Positions 1-15,000 of a DNA stretch of 64,000 nt are shown one piece after another (the first letter of the stretch is position 1; every line of letters starts with the position of its first letter). The position numbers and the translations under genes were made by a program. The stretch is from contig NC_135569.1 in NCBI RefSeq assembly GCF_964340395.1, forward strand, positions 801,001 through 865,000. Reading direction: 5' to 3'. Under the pieces are notes generated by a model. It saw nothing but the letters and a program-made list of their open reading frames with translations, was not told the origin of the DNA and did no database searches. The DNA comes from Glandiceps talaboti (Eukaryota; Hemichordata; Enteropneusta; Spengelidae).

Positions 1-3000
1 GTGGTAGGCAATGAGGAACTGGTACTTGCAGATGACTCTAGAGCAGTGCTTGTTGGAAGACTTGTTGTTGAAATTGGTTCAGCTGTGCTTGGTGTTGATT
101 CTGTTGTGCTGTCAGTTTGTTGGATTGTTGTCACCTCTAGTGATGAAAGAGTCGGTTGAGTAGTTGAATCAGTTTGAAGTGTTGTCGCTGTTTGAATAAC
201 AGTTGTCAAAATTGGCTCAGTTGATGTTGAAGGTGTTGTTGAACTTGCAGTCTCTGTTTCTGTTGTTGTCTGTGTCGTCACTGCTTGAGTTAGAGTAGTT
301 TGGGGAGTGGATGATATAGTTGTGTCTTCAAGTGAAGTGGTGGTTGTGTCTTGTTGAGTTGTATCTGCAGTCACGGTGGTAGGCAATGAGGAACTGGTAC
401 TTGCAGATGACTCTAGAGCAGTGCTTGTTGGAAGACTTGTTGTTGAAATTGGTTCAGCTGTGCTTGGTGTTGATTCTGCAGTGCTGTCAGTTTGTTGGAT
501 TGTTGTCACCTCTAGTGATGAAAGAGTCGGTTGAGTAGTTGAATCAGTTTGAAGTGTTGTCGCTGTTTGAATAACAGTTGTCAAAATTGGCTCAGTTGAT
601 GCTGAAGGTGTTGTTGAACTTGCAGCCTCTGTTTCTGTTGTTGGCTGTGTCGTCACTGCTTGAGTTAGAGTAGTTTGGGGAGTGGATGATATAGTTGTGT
701 CTTCAAGTGAAGTGGTGGTTGTGTCTTGTTGAGTTGTATCTGCAGTCACGGTGGTAGGCAATGAGGAACTGGTACTTGCAGATGACTCTAGAGCAGTGCT
801 TGTTGGAAGACTTGTTGTTGAAATTGGTTCAGCTGTGCTTGGTGTTGATTCTGCAGTGCTGTCAGTTTGTTGGATTGTTGTCACCTCTAGTGATGAAAGA
901 GTCGGTTGAGTTGTTGAATCAGTTTGAAGTGTTGTCGCTGTTTGAATAACAGTTGTCAAAATTGGCTCAGTTGATGCTGAAGGTGTTGTTGAACTTGCAG
1001 TCTCTGTTTCTGTTGTTGGCTGTGTCGTCACTGCTTGAGTTAGAGTAGTTTGGGGAGTGGATGATATAGTTGTGTCTTCAAGTGAAGTAGTGGTTGTGTC
1101 TTGTTGAGTTGTATCTGCAGTCACGGTGGTAGGCAATGAGGAACTGGTACTTGCAGATGACTCTAGAGCAGTGCTTGTTGGAAGACTTGTTGTTGAAATT
1201 GGTTCAGCTGTGCTTGGTGTTGATTCTGCAGTGCTGTCAGTTTGTTGGATTGTTGTCACCTCTAGTGATGAAAGAGTCGGTTGAGTAGTTGAATCAGTTT
1301 GAAGTGTTGTCACTGTTTGAATAACAGTTGTCAAAATTGGCTCAGTTGACCCTGAAGGTGTTGTTGAACTTGCAGTCTCTGTTTCTGTTGTTGGCTGTGT
1401 CGTCACTGCTTGAGTTAGAGTAGTTTGGGGAGTGGATGATATAGTTGTGTCTTCAAGTGAAGTGGTGGTTGTGTCCTGTTGAGTAGTATCTGCAGTCACG
1501 GTGGTAGGCAATGAGGAACTGGTACTTGCAGATGACTCTAGAGCAGTGCTTGTTGGAAGACTTGTTGTTGACATTGGTTCAGCTGTGCTTGGTGTTGATT
1601 CTGCAGTGCTGTCAGTTTGTTGGATTGTTGTCACCTCTAGTGATGAAAGAGTCGGTTGAGTTGTTGAATCAGTTTGAAGTGTTGTCGCTGTTTGAATAAC
1701 AGTTGTCAAAATTGGCTCAGTTGATGCTGAAGGTGTTGTTGAACTTGCAGCCTCTGTTTCTGTTGTTGGCTGTGTCGTCACTGCTTGAGTTAGAGTAGTT
1801 TGGGGAGTGGATGATATAGTTGTGTCTTCAAGTGAAGTGGTGGTTGTGTCTTGTTGAGTTGTATCTGCAGTCACGGTGGTAGGCAATGGGGAACTCGTAC
1901 TTGCAGATGACTCTAGAGCAGTGCTTGTTGGAAGACTTGTTGTTGAAATTGGTTCAGCTGTGCTTGGTGTTGATTCTGCAGTGCTGTCAGTTTGTTGGAT
2001 TGTTGTCACCTCTAGTGATGAAAGAGTCGGTTGAGTAGTTGAATCAGTTTGAAGTGTTGTCACTGTTTGAATAACAGTTGTCAAAATTGGCTCAGTTGAT
2101 GCTGAAGGTGTTGTTGAACTTGCAGTCTCTGTTTCTGTTGTTGGCTGTGTCGTCACTGCTTGAGTTAGAGTAGTTTGGGGAGTGGATGATATAGTTGTGT
2201 CTTCAAGTGAAGTGGTGGTTGTGTCTTGTTGAGTTGTATCTGCAGTCACGGTGGTAGGCAATGAGGAACTGGTACTTGCAGATGACTCTAGAGCAGTGCT
2301 TGTTGGAAGACTTGTTGTTGAAATTGGTTCAGCTGTGCTTGGTGTTGATTCTGCAGTGCTGTCAGTTTGTTCGATTGTTGTCACCTCTAGTGATGAAAGA
2401 GTCGGTTGAGTAGTTGAATCAGTTTGAAGTGTTGTCACTGTTTGAATAACAGTTGTCAAAATTGGCTCAGTTGACCCTGAAGGTGTTGTTGAACTTGCAG
2501 TCTCTGTTTCTGTTGTTGGCTGTGTCGTCACTGCTTGAGTTAGAGTAGTTTGGGGAGTGGATGATATAGTTGTGTCTTCAAGTGAAGTAGTGGTTGTGTC
2601 TTGTTGAGTTGTATCTGCAGTCACGGTGGTAGGCAATGAGGAACTGGTACTTGCAGATGACTCTAGAGCAGTGCTTGTTGGAAGACTTGTTGTTGAAATT
2701 GGTTCAGCTGTGCTTGGTGTTGATTCTGCAGTGCTGTCAGTTTGTTGGATTGTTGTCACCTCTAGTGATGAAAGAGTCGGTTGAGTTGTTGAATCAGTTT
2801 GAAGTGTTGTCGCTGTTTGAATAACAGTTGTCAAAATTGGCTCAGTTGATGCTGAAGGTGTTGTTGAACTTGCAGTCTCTGTTTCTGTTGTTGGCTGTGT
2901 CGTCACTGCTTGAGTTAGAGTAGTTTGGGGAGTGGATGATATAGTTGTGTCTTCAAGTGAAGTAGTGGTTGTGTCTTGTTGAGTTGTATCTGCAGTCACG

Positions 3001-6000
3001 GTGGTAGGCAATGAGGAACTGGTACTTGCAGATGACTCTAGAGCAGTGCTTGTTGGAAGACTTGTTGTTGAAATTGGTTCAGCTGTGCTTGGTGTTGATT
3101 CTGCAGTGCTGTCAGTTTGTTGGATTGTTGTCACCTCTAGTGATGAAAGAGTCGGTTGAGTAGTTGAATCAGTTTGAAGTGTTGTCACTGTTTGAATAAC
3201 AGTTGTCAAAATTGGCTCAGTTGACCCTGAAGGTGTTGTTGAACTTGCAGTCTCTGTTTCTGTTGTTGGCTGTGTCGTCACTGCTTGAGTTAGAGTAGTT
3301 TGGGGAGTGGATGATATAGTTGTGTCTTCAAGTGAAGTGGTGGTTGTGTCCTGTTGAGTAGTATCTGCAGTCACGGTGGTAGGCAATGAGGAACTGGTAC
3401 TTGCAGATGACTCTAGAGCAGTGCTTGTTGGAAGACTTGTTGTTGACATTGGTTCAGCTGTGCTTGGTGTTGATTCTGCAGTGCTGTCAGTTTGTTGGAT
3501 TGTTGTCACCTCTAGTGATGAAAGAGTCGGTTGAGTTGTTGAATCAGTTTGAAGTGTTGTCGCTGTTTGAATAACAGTTGTCAAAATTGGCTCAGTTGAT
3601 GCTGAAGGTGTTGTTGAACTTGCAGCCTCTGTTTCTGTTGTTGGCTGTGTCGTCACTGCTTGAGTTAGAGTAGTTTGGGGAGTGGATGATATAGTTGTGT
3701 CTTCAAGTGAAGTGGTGGTTGTGTCTTGTTGAGTTGTATCTGCAGTCACGGTGGTAGGCAATGGGGAACTCGTACTTGCAGATGACTCTAGAGCAGTGCT
3801 TGTTGGAAGACTTGTTGTTGAAATTGGTTCAGCTGTGCTTGGTGTTGATTCTGCAGTGCTGTCAGTTTGTTGGATTGTTGTCACCTCTAGTGATGAAAGA
3901 GTCGGTTGAGTAGTTGAATCAGTTTGAAGTGTTGTCACTGTTTGAATAACAGTTGTCAAAATTGGCTCAGTTGATGCTGAAGGTGTTGTTGAACTTGCAG
4001 TCTCTGTTTCTGTTGTTGGCTGTGTCGTCACTGCTTGAGTTAGAGTAGTTTGGGGAGTGGATGATATAGTTGTGTCTTCAAGTGAAGTGGTGGTTGTGTC
4101 TTGTTGAGTTGTATCTGCAGTCACGGTGGTAGGCAATGAGGAACTGGTACTTGCAGATGACTCTAGAGCAGTGCTTGTTGGAAGACTTGTTGTTGAAATT
4201 GGTTCAGCTGTGCTTGGTGTTGATTCTGCAGTGCTGTCAGTTTGTTGGATTGTTGTCACCTCTAGTGATGAAAGAGTCGGTTGAGTAGTTGAATCAGTTT
4301 GAAGTGTTGTCACTGTTTGAATAACAGTTGTCAAAATTGGCTCAGTTGACCCTGAAGGTGTTGTTGAACTTGCAGTCTCTGTTTCTGTTGTTGGCTGTGT
4401 CGTCACTGCTTGAGTTAGAGTAGTTTGGGGAGTGGATGATATAGTTGTGTCTTCAAGTGAAGTAGTGGTTGTGTCTTGTTGAGTTGTATCTGCAGTCACG
4501 GTGGTAGGCAATGAGGAACTGGTACTTGCAGATGACTCTAGAGCAGTGCTTGTTGGAAGACTTGTTGTTGAAATTGGTTCAGCTGTGCTTGGTGTTGATT
4601 CTGCAGTGCTGTCAGTTTGTTGGATTGTTGTCACCTCTAGTGATGAAAGAGTCGGTTGAGTAGTTGAATCAGTTTGAAGTGTTGTCACTGTTTGAATAAC
4701 AGTTGTCAAAATTGGCTCAGTTGACCCTGAAGGTGTTGTTGAACTTGCAGTCTCTGTTTCTGTTGTTGGCTGTGTCGTCACTGCTTGAGTTAGAGTAGTT
4801 TGGGGAGTGGATGATATAGTTGTGTCTTCAAGTGAAGTGGTGGTTGTGTCCTGTTGAGTAGTATCTGCAGTCACGGTGGTAGGCAATGAGGAACTGGTAC
4901 TTGCAGATGACTCTAGAGCAGTGCTTGTTGGAAGACTTGTTGTTGACATTGGTTCAGCTGTGCTTGGTGTTGATTCTGCAGTGCTGTCAGTTTGTTGGAT
5001 TGTTGTCACCTCTAGTGATGAAAGAGTCGGTTGAGTTGTTGAATCAGTTTGAAGTGTTGTCGCTGTTTGAATAACAGTTGTCAAAATTGGCTCAGTTGAT
5101 GCTGAATGTGTTGTTGAACTTGCAGCCTCTGTTTCTGTTGTTGGCTGTGTCGTCACTGCTTGAGTTAGAGTAGTTTGGGGAGTGGATGATATAGTTGTGT
5201 CTTCAAGTGAAGTGGTGGTTGTGTCTTGTTGAGTTGTATCTGCAGTCACGGTGGTAGGCAATGGGGAACTCGTACTTGCAGATGACTCTAGAGCAGTGCT
5301 TGTTGGAAGACTTGTTGTTGAAATTGGTTCAGCTGTGCTTGGTGTTGATTCTGCAGTGCTGTCAGTTTGTTGGATTGTTGTCACCTCTAGTGATGAAAGA
5401 GTCGGTTGAGTAGTTGAATCAGTTTGAAGTGTTGTCACTGTTTGAATAACAGTTGTCAAAATTGGCTCAGTTGATGCTGAAGGTGTTGTTGAACTTGCAG
5501 TCTCTGTTTCTGTTGTTGGCTGTGTCGTCACTGCTTGAGTTAGAGTAGTTTGGGGAGTGGATGATATAGTTGTGTCTTCAAGTGAAGTGGTGGTTGTGTC
5601 TTGTTGAGTTGTATCTGCAGTCACGGTGGTAGGCAATGAGGAACTGGTACTTGCAGATGACTCTAGAGCAGTGCTTGTTGGAAGACTTGTTGTTGAAATT
5701 GGTTCAGCTGTGCTTGGTGTTGATTCTGCAGTGCTGTCAGTTTGTTGGATTGTTGTCACCTCTAGTGATGAAAGAGTCGGTTGAGTAGTTGAATCAGTTT
5801 GAAGTGTTGTCGCTGTTTGAATAACAGTTGTCAAAATTGGCTCAGTTGATGCTGAAGGTGTTGTTGAACTTGCAGCCTCTGTTTCTGTTGTTGGCTGTGT
5901 CGTCACTGCTTGAGTTAGAGTAGTTTGGGGAGTGGATGATATAGTTGTGTCTTCAAGTGAAGTGGTGGTTGTGTCTTGTTGAGTTGTATCTGCAGTCACG

Positions 6001-9000
6001 GTGGTAGGCAATGGGGAACTCGTACTTGCAGATGACTCTAGAGCAGTGCTTGTTGGAAGACTTGTTGTTGAAATTGGTTCAGCTGTGCTTGGTGTTGATT
6101 CTGCAGTGCTGTCAGTTTGTTGGATTGTTGTCACCTCTAGTGATGAAAGAGTCGGTTGAGTAGTTGAATCAGTTTGAAGTGTTGTCACTGTTTGAATAAC
6201 AGTTGTCAAAATTGGCTCAGTTGATGCTGAAGGTGTTGTTGAACTTGCAGTCTCTGTTTCTGTTGTTGGCTGTGTCGTCACTGCTTGAGTTAGAGTAGTT
6301 TGGGGAGTGGATGATATAGTTGTGTCTTCAAGTGAAGTGGTGGTTGTGTCTTGTTGAGTTGTATCTGCAGTCACGGTGGTAGGCAATGAGGAACTGGTAC
6401 TTGCAGATGACTCTAGAGCAGTGCTTGTTGGAAGACTTGTTGTTGAAATTGGTTCAGCTGTGCTTGGTGTTGATTCTGCAGTGCTGTCAGTTTGTTGGAT
6501 TGTTGTCACCTCTAGTGATGAAAGAGTCGGTTGAGTAGTTGAATCAGTTTGAAGTGTTGTCGCTGTTTGAATAACAGTTGTCAAAATTGGCTCAGTTGAT
6601 GCTGAAGGTGTTGTTGAACTTGCAGCCTCTGTTTCTGTTGTTGGCTGTGTCGTCACTGCTTGAGTTAGAGTAGTTTGGGGAGTGGATGATATAGTTGTGT
6701 CTTCAAGTGAAGTGGTGGTTGTGTCTTGTTGAGTTGTATCTGCAGTCACGGTGGTAGGCAATGAGGAACTGGTACTTGCAGATGACTCTAGAGCAGTGCT
6801 TGTTGGAAGACTTGTTGTTGAAATTGGTTCAGCTGTGCTTGGTGTTGATTCTGTTGTGCTGTCAGTTTGTTGGATTGTTGTCACCTCTAGTGATGAAAGA
6901 GTCGGTTGAGTAGTTGAATCAGTTTGAAGTGTTGTCGCTGTTTGAATAACAGTTGTCAAAATTGGCTCAGTTGATGTTGAAGGTGTTGTTGAACTTGCAG
7001 TCTCTGTTTCTGTTGTTGTCTGTGTCGTCACTGCTTGAGTTAGAGTAGTTTGGGGAGTGGATGATATAGTTGTGTCTTCAAGTGAAGTGGTGGTTGTGTC
7101 TTGTTGAGTTGTATCTGCAGTCACGGTGGTAGGCAATGAGGAACTGGTACTTGCAGATGACTCTAGAGCAGTGCTTGTTGGAAGACTTGTTGTTGAAATT
7201 GGTTCAGCTGTGCTTGGTGTTGATTCTGCAGTGCTGTCAGTTTGTTGGATTGTTGTCACCTCTAGTGATGAAAGAGTCGGTTGAGTAGTTGAATCAGTTT
7301 GAAGTGTTGTCGCTGTTTGAATATCAGTTGTCAAAATTGGCTCAGTTGATGCTGAAGGTGTTGTTGAACTTGCAGCCTCTGTTTCTGTTGTTGGCTGTGT
7401 CGTCACTGCTTGAGTTAGAGTAGTTTGGGGAGTGGATGATATAGTTGTGTCTTCAAGTGAAGTGGTGGTTGTGTCTTGTTGAGTTGTATCTGCAGTCACG
7501 GTGGTAGGCAATGAGGAACTGGTACTTGCAGATGACTCTAGAGCAGTGCTTGTTGGAAGACTTGTTGTTGAAATTGGTTCAGCTGTGCTTGGTGTTGATT
7601 CTGCAGTGCTGTCAGTTTGTTGGATTGTTGTCACCTCTAGTGATGAAAGAGTCGGTTGAGTAGTTGAATCAGTTTGAAGTGTTGTCGCTGTTTGAATAAC
7701 AGTTGTCAAAATTGGCTCAGTTGATGCTGAAGGTGTTGTTGAACTTGCAGCCTCTGTTTCTGTTGTTGGCTGTGTCGTCACTGCTTGAGTTAGAGTAGTT
7801 TGGGGAGTGGATGATATAGTTGTGTCTTCAAGTGAAGTGGTGGTTATGTCTTGTTGAGTTGTATCTGCAGTCACGGTGGTAGGCAATGAGGAACTGGTAC
7901 TTGCAGATGACTCTAGAGCAGTGCTTGTTGGAAGACTTGTTGTTGAAATTGGTTCAGCTGTGCTTGGTGTTGATTCTGCAGTGCTGTCAGTTTGTTGGAT
8001 TGTTGTCACCTCTAGTGATGAAAGAGTCGGTTGAGTAGTTGAATCAGTTTGAAGTGTTGTCGCTGTTTGAATAACAGTTGTCAAAATTGGCTCAGTTGAT
8101 GCTGAAGGTGTTGTTGAACTTGCAGCCTCTGTTTCTGTTGTTGGCTGTGTCGTCACTGCTTGAGTTAGAGTAGTTTGGGGAGTGGATGATATAGTTGTGT
8201 CTTCAAGTGAAGTGGTGGTTGTGTCTTGTTGAGTTGTATCTGCAGTCACGGTGGTAGGCAATGAGGAACTGGTACTTGCAGATGACTCTAGAGCAGTGCT
8301 TGTTGGGAGACTTGTTGTTGAAATTGGTTCAGCTGTGCTTGGTGTTGATTCTGTTGTGCTGTCAGTTTGTTGGATTGTTGTCACCTCTAGTGATGAAAGA
8401 GTCGGTTGAGTAGTTGAATCAGTTTGAAGTGTTGTCGCTGTTTGAATAACAGTTGTCAAAATTGGCTCAGTTGATGTTGAAGGTGTTGTTGAACTTGCAG
8501 TCTCTGTTTCTGTTGTTGTCTGTGTCGTCACTGCTTGAGTTAGAGTAGTTTGGGGAGTGGATGATATAGTTGTGTCTTCAAGTGAAGTGGTGGTTGTGTC
8601 TTGTTGAGTTGTATCTGCAGTCACGGTGGTAGGCAATGAGGAACTGGTACTTGCAGATGACTCTAGAGCAGTGCTTGTTGGAAGACTTGTTGTTGAAATT
8701 GGTTCAGCTGTGCTTGGTGTTGATTCTGCAGTGCTGTCAGTTTGTTGGATTGTTGTCACCTCTAGTGATGAAAGAGTCGGTTGAGTAGTTGAATCAGTTT
8801 GAAGTGTTGTCGCTGTTTGAATATCAGTTGTCAAAATTGGCTCAGTTGATGCTGAAGGTGTTGTTGAACTTGCAGCCTCTGTTTCTGTTGTTGGCTGTGT
8901 CGTCACTGCTTGAGTTAGAGTAGTTTGGGGAGTGGATGATATAGTTGTGTCTTCAAGTGAAGTGGTGGTTGTGTCTTGTTGAGTTGTATCTGCAGTCACG

Positions 9001-12000
9001 GTGGTAGGCAATGAGGAACTGGTACTTGCAGATGACTCTAGAGCAGTGCTTGTTGGAAGACTTGTTGTTGAAATTGGTTCAGCTGTGCTTGGTGTTGATT
9101 CTGCAGTGCTGTCAGTTTGTTGGATTGTTGTCACCTCTAGTGATGAAAGAGTCGGTTGAGTAGTTGAATCAGTTTGAAGTGTTGTCGCTGTTTGAATAAC
9201 AGTTGTCAAAATTGGCTCAGTTGATGCTGAAGGTGTTGTTGAACTTGCAGCCTCTGTTTCTGTTGTTGGCTGTGTCGTCACTGCTTGAGTTAGAGTAGTT
9301 TGGGGAGTGGATGCTATAGTTGTGTCTTCAAGTGAAGTGGTGGTTATGTCTTGTTGAGTTGTATCTGCAGTCACGGTGGTAGGCAATGAGGAACTGGTAC
9401 TTGCAGATGACTCTAGAGCAGTGCTTGTTGGAAGACTTGTTGTTGAAATTGGTTCAGCTGTGCTTGGTGTTGATTCTGCAGTGCTGTCAGTTTGTTGGAT
9501 TGTTGTCACCTCTAGTGATGAAAGAGTCGGTTGAGTAGTTGAATCAGTTTGAAGTGTTGTCGCTGTTTGAATAACAGTTGTCAAAATTGGCTCAGTTGAT
9601 GCTGAAGGTGTTGTTGAACTTGCAGCCTCTGTTTCTGTTGTTGGCTGTGTCGTCACTGCTTGAGTTAGAGTAGTTTGGGGAGTGGATGATATAGTTGTGT
9701 CTTCAAGTGAAGTGGTGGTTGTGTCTTGTTGAGTTGTATCTGCAGTCACGGTGGTAGGCAATGAGGAACTGGTACTTGCAGATGACTCTAGAGCAGTGCT
9801 TGTTGGAAGACTTGTTGTTGACATTGGTTCAGCTGTGCTTGGTGTTGATTCTGCAGTGCTGTCAGTTTGTTGGATTGTTGTCACCTCTAGTGATGAAAGA
9901 GTCGGTTGAGTTGTTGAATCAGTTTGAAGTGTTGTCGCTGTTTGAATAACAGTTGTCAAAATTGGCACAGTTGATGCTGAAGGTGTTGTTGAACTTGCAG
10001 CCTCTGTTTCTGTTGTTGGCTGTGTCGTCACTCCTTGAGTTAGAGTAGTTTGGGGAGTGGATGATATAGTTGTGTCTTCAAGTGAAGTGGTGGTTGTGTC
10101 TTGTTGAGTTGTATCTGCAGTCACGGTGGTAGGCAATGGGGAACTCGTACTTGCAGATGACTCTAGAGCAGTGCTTGTTGGAAGACTTGTTGTTGAAATT
10201 GGTTCAGCTGTGCTTGGTGTTGATTCTGCAGTGCTGTCAGTTTGTTGGATTGTTGTCACCTCTAGTGATGAAAGAGTCGGTTGAGTAGTTGAATCAGTTT
10301 GAAGTGTTGTCGCTGTTTGAATAACAGTTGTCAAAATTGGCTCAGTTGATGCTGAAGGTGTTGTTGAACTTGCAGTCTCTGTTTCTGTTGTTGGCTGTGT
10401 CGTCACTGCTTGAGTTAGAGTAGTTTGGGGAGTGGATGATATAGTTGTGTCTTCAAGTGAAGTGGTGGTTGTGTCTTGTTGAGTTGTATCTGCAGTCACG
10501 GTGGTAGGCAATGAGGAACTGGTACTTGCAGATGACTCTAGAGCAGTGCTTGTTGGAAGACTTGTTGTTGAAATTGGTTCAGCTGTGCTTGGTGTTGATT
10601 CTGCAGTGCTGTCAGTTTGTTGGATTGTTGTCACCTCTAGTGATGAAAGAGTCGGTTGAGTAGTTGAATCAGTTTGAAGTGTTGTCGCTGTTTGAATAAC
10701 AGTTGTCAAAATTGGCTCAGTTGATGCTGAAGGTGTTGTTGAACTTGCAGCCTCTGTTTCTGTTGTTGGCTGTGTCGTCACTGCTTGAGTTAGAGTAGTT
10801 TGGGGAGTGGATGATATAGTTGTGTCTTCAAGTGAAGTGGTGGTTGTGTCTTGTTGAGTTGTATCTGCAGTCACGGTGGTAGGCAATGGGGAACTCGTAC
10901 TTGCAGATGACTCTAGAGCAGTGCTTGTTGGAAGACTTGTTGTTGAAATTGGTTCAGCTGTGCTTGGTGTTGATTCTGCAGTGCTGTCAGTTTGTTGGAT
11001 TGTTGTCACCTCTAGTGATGAAAGAGTCGGTTGAGTAGTTGAATCAGTTTGAAGTGTTGTCACTGTTTGAATAACAGTTGTCAAAATTGGCTCAGTTGAT
11101 GCTGAAGGTGTTGTTGAACTTGCAGTCTCTGTTTCTGTTGTTGGCTGTGTCGTCACTGCTTGAGTTAGAGTAGTTTGGGGAGTGGATGATATAGTTGTGT
11201 CTTCAAGTGAAGTGGTGGTTGTGTCTTGTTGAGTTGTATCTGCAGTCACGGTGGTAGGCAATGAGGAACTGGTACTTGCAGATGACTCTAGAGCAGTGCT
11301 TGTTGGAAGACTTGTTGTTGAAATTGGTTCAGCTGTGCTTGGTGTTGATTCTGCAGTGCTGTCAGTTTGTTGGATTGTTGTCACCTCTAGTGATGAAAGA
11401 GTCGGTTGAGTAGTTGAATCAGTTTGAAGTGTTGTCGCTGTTTGAATAACAGTTGTCAAAATTGGCTCAGTTGATGCTGAAGGTGTTGTTGAACTTGCAG
11501 CCTCTGTTTCTGTTGTTGGCTGTGTCGTCACTGCTTGAGTTAGAGTAGTTTGGGGAGTGGATGATATAGTTGTGTCTTCAAGTGAAGTGGTGGTTGTGTC
11601 TTGTTGAGTTGTATCTGCAGTCACGGTGGTAGGCAATGAGGAACTGGTACTTGCAGATGACTCTAGAGCAGTGCTTGTTGGAAGACTTGTTGTTGAAATT
11701 GGTTCAGCTGTGCTTGGTGTTGATTCTGTTGTGCTGTCAGTTTGTTGGATTGTTGTCACCTCTAGTGATGAAAGAGTCGGTTGAGTAGTTGAATCAGTTT
11801 GAAGTGTTGTCGCTGTTTGAATAACAGTTGTCAAAATTGGCTCAGTTGATGTTGAAGGTGTTGTTGAACTTGCAGTCTCTGTTTCTGTTGTTGTCTGTGT
11901 CGTCACTGCTTGAGTTAGAGTAGTTTCGGGAGTGGATGATATAGTTGTGTCTTCAAGTGAAGTGGTGGTTGTGTCTTGTTGAGTTGTATCTGCAGTCACG

Positions 12001-15000
12001 GTGGTAGGCAATGAGGAACTGGTACTTGCAGATGACTCTAGAGCAGTGCTTGTTGGAAGACTTGTTGTTGAAATTGGTTCAGCTGTGCTTGGTGTTGATT
12101 CTGCAGTGCTGTCAGTTTGTTGGATTGTTGTCACCTCTAGTGATGAAAGAGTCGGTTGAGTAGTTGAATCAGTTTGAAGTGTTGTCGCTGTTTGAATAAC
12201 AGTTGTCAAAATTGGCTCAGTTGATGCTGAAGGTGTTGTTGAACTTGCAGCCTCTGTTTCTGTTGTTGGCTGTGTCGTCACTGCTTGAGTTAGAGTAGTT
12301 TGGGGAGTGGATAATATAGTTGTGTCTTCAAGTGAAGTGGTGGTTGTGTCTTGTTGAGTTGTATCTGCAGTCACGGTGGTAGGCAATGAGGAACTGGTAC
12401 TTGCAGATGACTCTAGAGCAGTGCTTGTTGGAAGACTTGTTGTTGAAATTGGTTCAGCTGTGCTTGGTGTTGATTCTGCAGTGCTGTCAGTTTGTTGGAT
12501 TGTTGTCACCTCTAGTGATGAAAGAGTCGGTTGAGTAGTTGAATCAGTTTGAAGTGTTGTCGCTGTTTGAATAACAGTTGTCAAAATTGGCTCAGTTGAT
12601 GCTGAAGGTGTTGTTGAACTTGCAGCCTCTGTTTCTGTTGTTGGCTGTGTCGTCACTGCTTGAGTTAGAGTAGTTTGGGGAGTGGATGATATAGTTGTGT
12701 CTTCAAGTGAAGTGGTGGTTATGTCTTGTTGAGTTGTATCTGCAGTCACGGTGGTAGGCAATGAGGAACTGGTACTTGCAGATGACTCTAGAGCAGTGCT
12801 TGTTGGAAGACTTGTTGTTGAAATTGGTTCAGCTGTGCTTGGTGTTGATTCTGCAGTGCTGTCAGTTTGTTGGATTGTTGTCACCTCTAGTGATGAAAGA
12901 GTCGGTTGAGTAGTTGAATCAGTTTGAAGTGTTGTCGCTGTTTGAATAACAGTTGTCAAAATTGGCTCAGTTGATGCTGAAGGTGTTGTTGAACTTGCAG
13001 CCTCTGTTTCTGTTGTTGGCTGTGTCGTCACTGCTTGAGTTAGAGTAGTTTGGGGAGTGGATAATATAGTTGTGTCTTCAAGTGAAGTGGTGGTTGTGTC
13101 TTGTTGAGTTGTATCTGCAGTCACGGTGGTAGGCAATGAGGAACTGGTACTTGCAGATGACTCTAGAGCAGTGCTTGTTGGAAGACTTGTTGTTGAAATT
13201 GGTTCAGCTGTGCTTGGTGTTGATTCTGCAGTGCTGTCAGTTTGTTGGATTGTTGTCACCTCTAGTGATGAAAGAGTCGGTTGAGTAGTTGAATCAGTTT
13301 GAAGTGTTGTCGCTGTTTGAATAACAGTTGTCAAAATTGGCTCAGTTGATGCTGAAGGTGTTGTTGAACTTGCAGCCTCTGTTTCTGTTGTTGGCTGTGT
13401 CGTCACTGCTTGAGTTAGAGTAGTTTGGGGAGTGGATGATATAGTTGTGTCTTCAAGTGAAGTGGTGGTTATGTCTTGTTGAGTTGTATCTGCAGTCACG
13501 GTGGTAGGCAATGAGGAACTGGTACTTGCAGATGACTCTAGAGCAGTGCTTGTTGGAAGACTTGTTGTTGAAATTGGTTCAGCTGTGCTTGGTGTTGATT
13601 CTGCAGTGCTGTCAGTTTGTTGGATTGTTGTCACCTCTAGTGATGAAAGAGTCGGTTGAGTAGTTGAATCAGTTTGAAGTGTTGTCGCTGTTTGAATAAC
13701 AGTTGTCAAAATTGGCTCAGTTGATGCTGAAGGTGTTGTTGAACTTGCAGTCTCTGTTTCTGTTGTTGGCTGTGTCGTCACTGCTTGAGTTAGAGTAGTT
13801 TGGGGAGTGGATGATATAGTTGTGTCTTCAAGTGAAGTGGTGGTTGTGTCTTGTTGAGTTGTATCTGCAGTCACGGTGGTAGGCAATGGGGAACTCGTAC
13901 TTGCAGATGACTCTAGAGCAGTGCTTGTTGGAAGACTTGTTGTTGAAATTGGTTCAGCTGTGCTTGGTGTTGATTCTGCAGTGCTGTCAGTTTGTTGGAT
14001 TGTTGTCACCTCTAGTGATGAAAGAGTCGGTTGAGTAGTTGAATCAGTTTGAAGTGTTGTCACTGTTTGAATAACAGTTGTCAAAATTGGCTCAGTTGAT
14101 GCTGAAGGTGTTGTTGAACTTGCAGTCTCTGTTTCTGTTGTTGGCTGTGTCGTCACTGCTTGAGTTAGAGTAGTTTGGGGAGTGGATGATATAGTTGTGT
14201 CTTCAAGTGAAGTGGTGGTTGTGTCTTGTTGAGTTGTATCTGCAGTCACGGTGGTAGGCAATGAGGAACTGGTACTTGCAGATGACTCTAGAGCAGTGCT
14301 TGTTGGAAGACTTGTTGTTGACATTGGTTCAGCTGTGCTTGGTGTTGATTCTGCAGTGCTGTCAGTTTGTTGGATTGTTGTCACCTCTAGTGATGAAAGA
14401 GTCGGTTGAGTTGTTGAATCAGTTTGAAGTGTTGTCGCTGTTTGAATAACAGTTGTCAAAATTGGCTCAGTTGATGCTGAAGGTGTTGTTGAACTTGCAG
14501 CCTCTGTTTCTGTTGTTGGCTGTGTCGTCACTGCTTGAGTTAGAGTAGTTTGGGGAGTGGATGATATAGTTGTGTCTTCAAGTGAAGTGGTGGTTGTGTC
14601 TTGTTGAGTTGTATCTGCAGTCACGGTGGTAGGCAATGGGGAACTCGTACTTGCAGATGACTCTAGAGCAGTGCTTGTTGGAAGACTTGTTGTTGAAATT
14701 GGTTCAGCTGTGCTTGGTGTTGATTCTGCAGTGCTGTCAGTTTGTTGGATTGTTGTCACCTCTAGTGATGAAAGAGTCGGTTGAGTAGTTGAATCAGTTT
14801 GAAGTGTTGTCACTGTTTGAATAACAGTTGTCAAAATTGGCTCAGTTGATGCTGAAGGTGTTGTTGAACTTGCAGTCTCTGTTTCTGTTGTTGGCTGTGT
14901 CGTCACTGCTTGAGTTAGAGTAGTTTGGGGAGTGGATGATATAGTTGTGTCTTCAAGTGAAGTGGTGGTTGTGTCTTGTTGAGTTGTATCTGCAGTCACG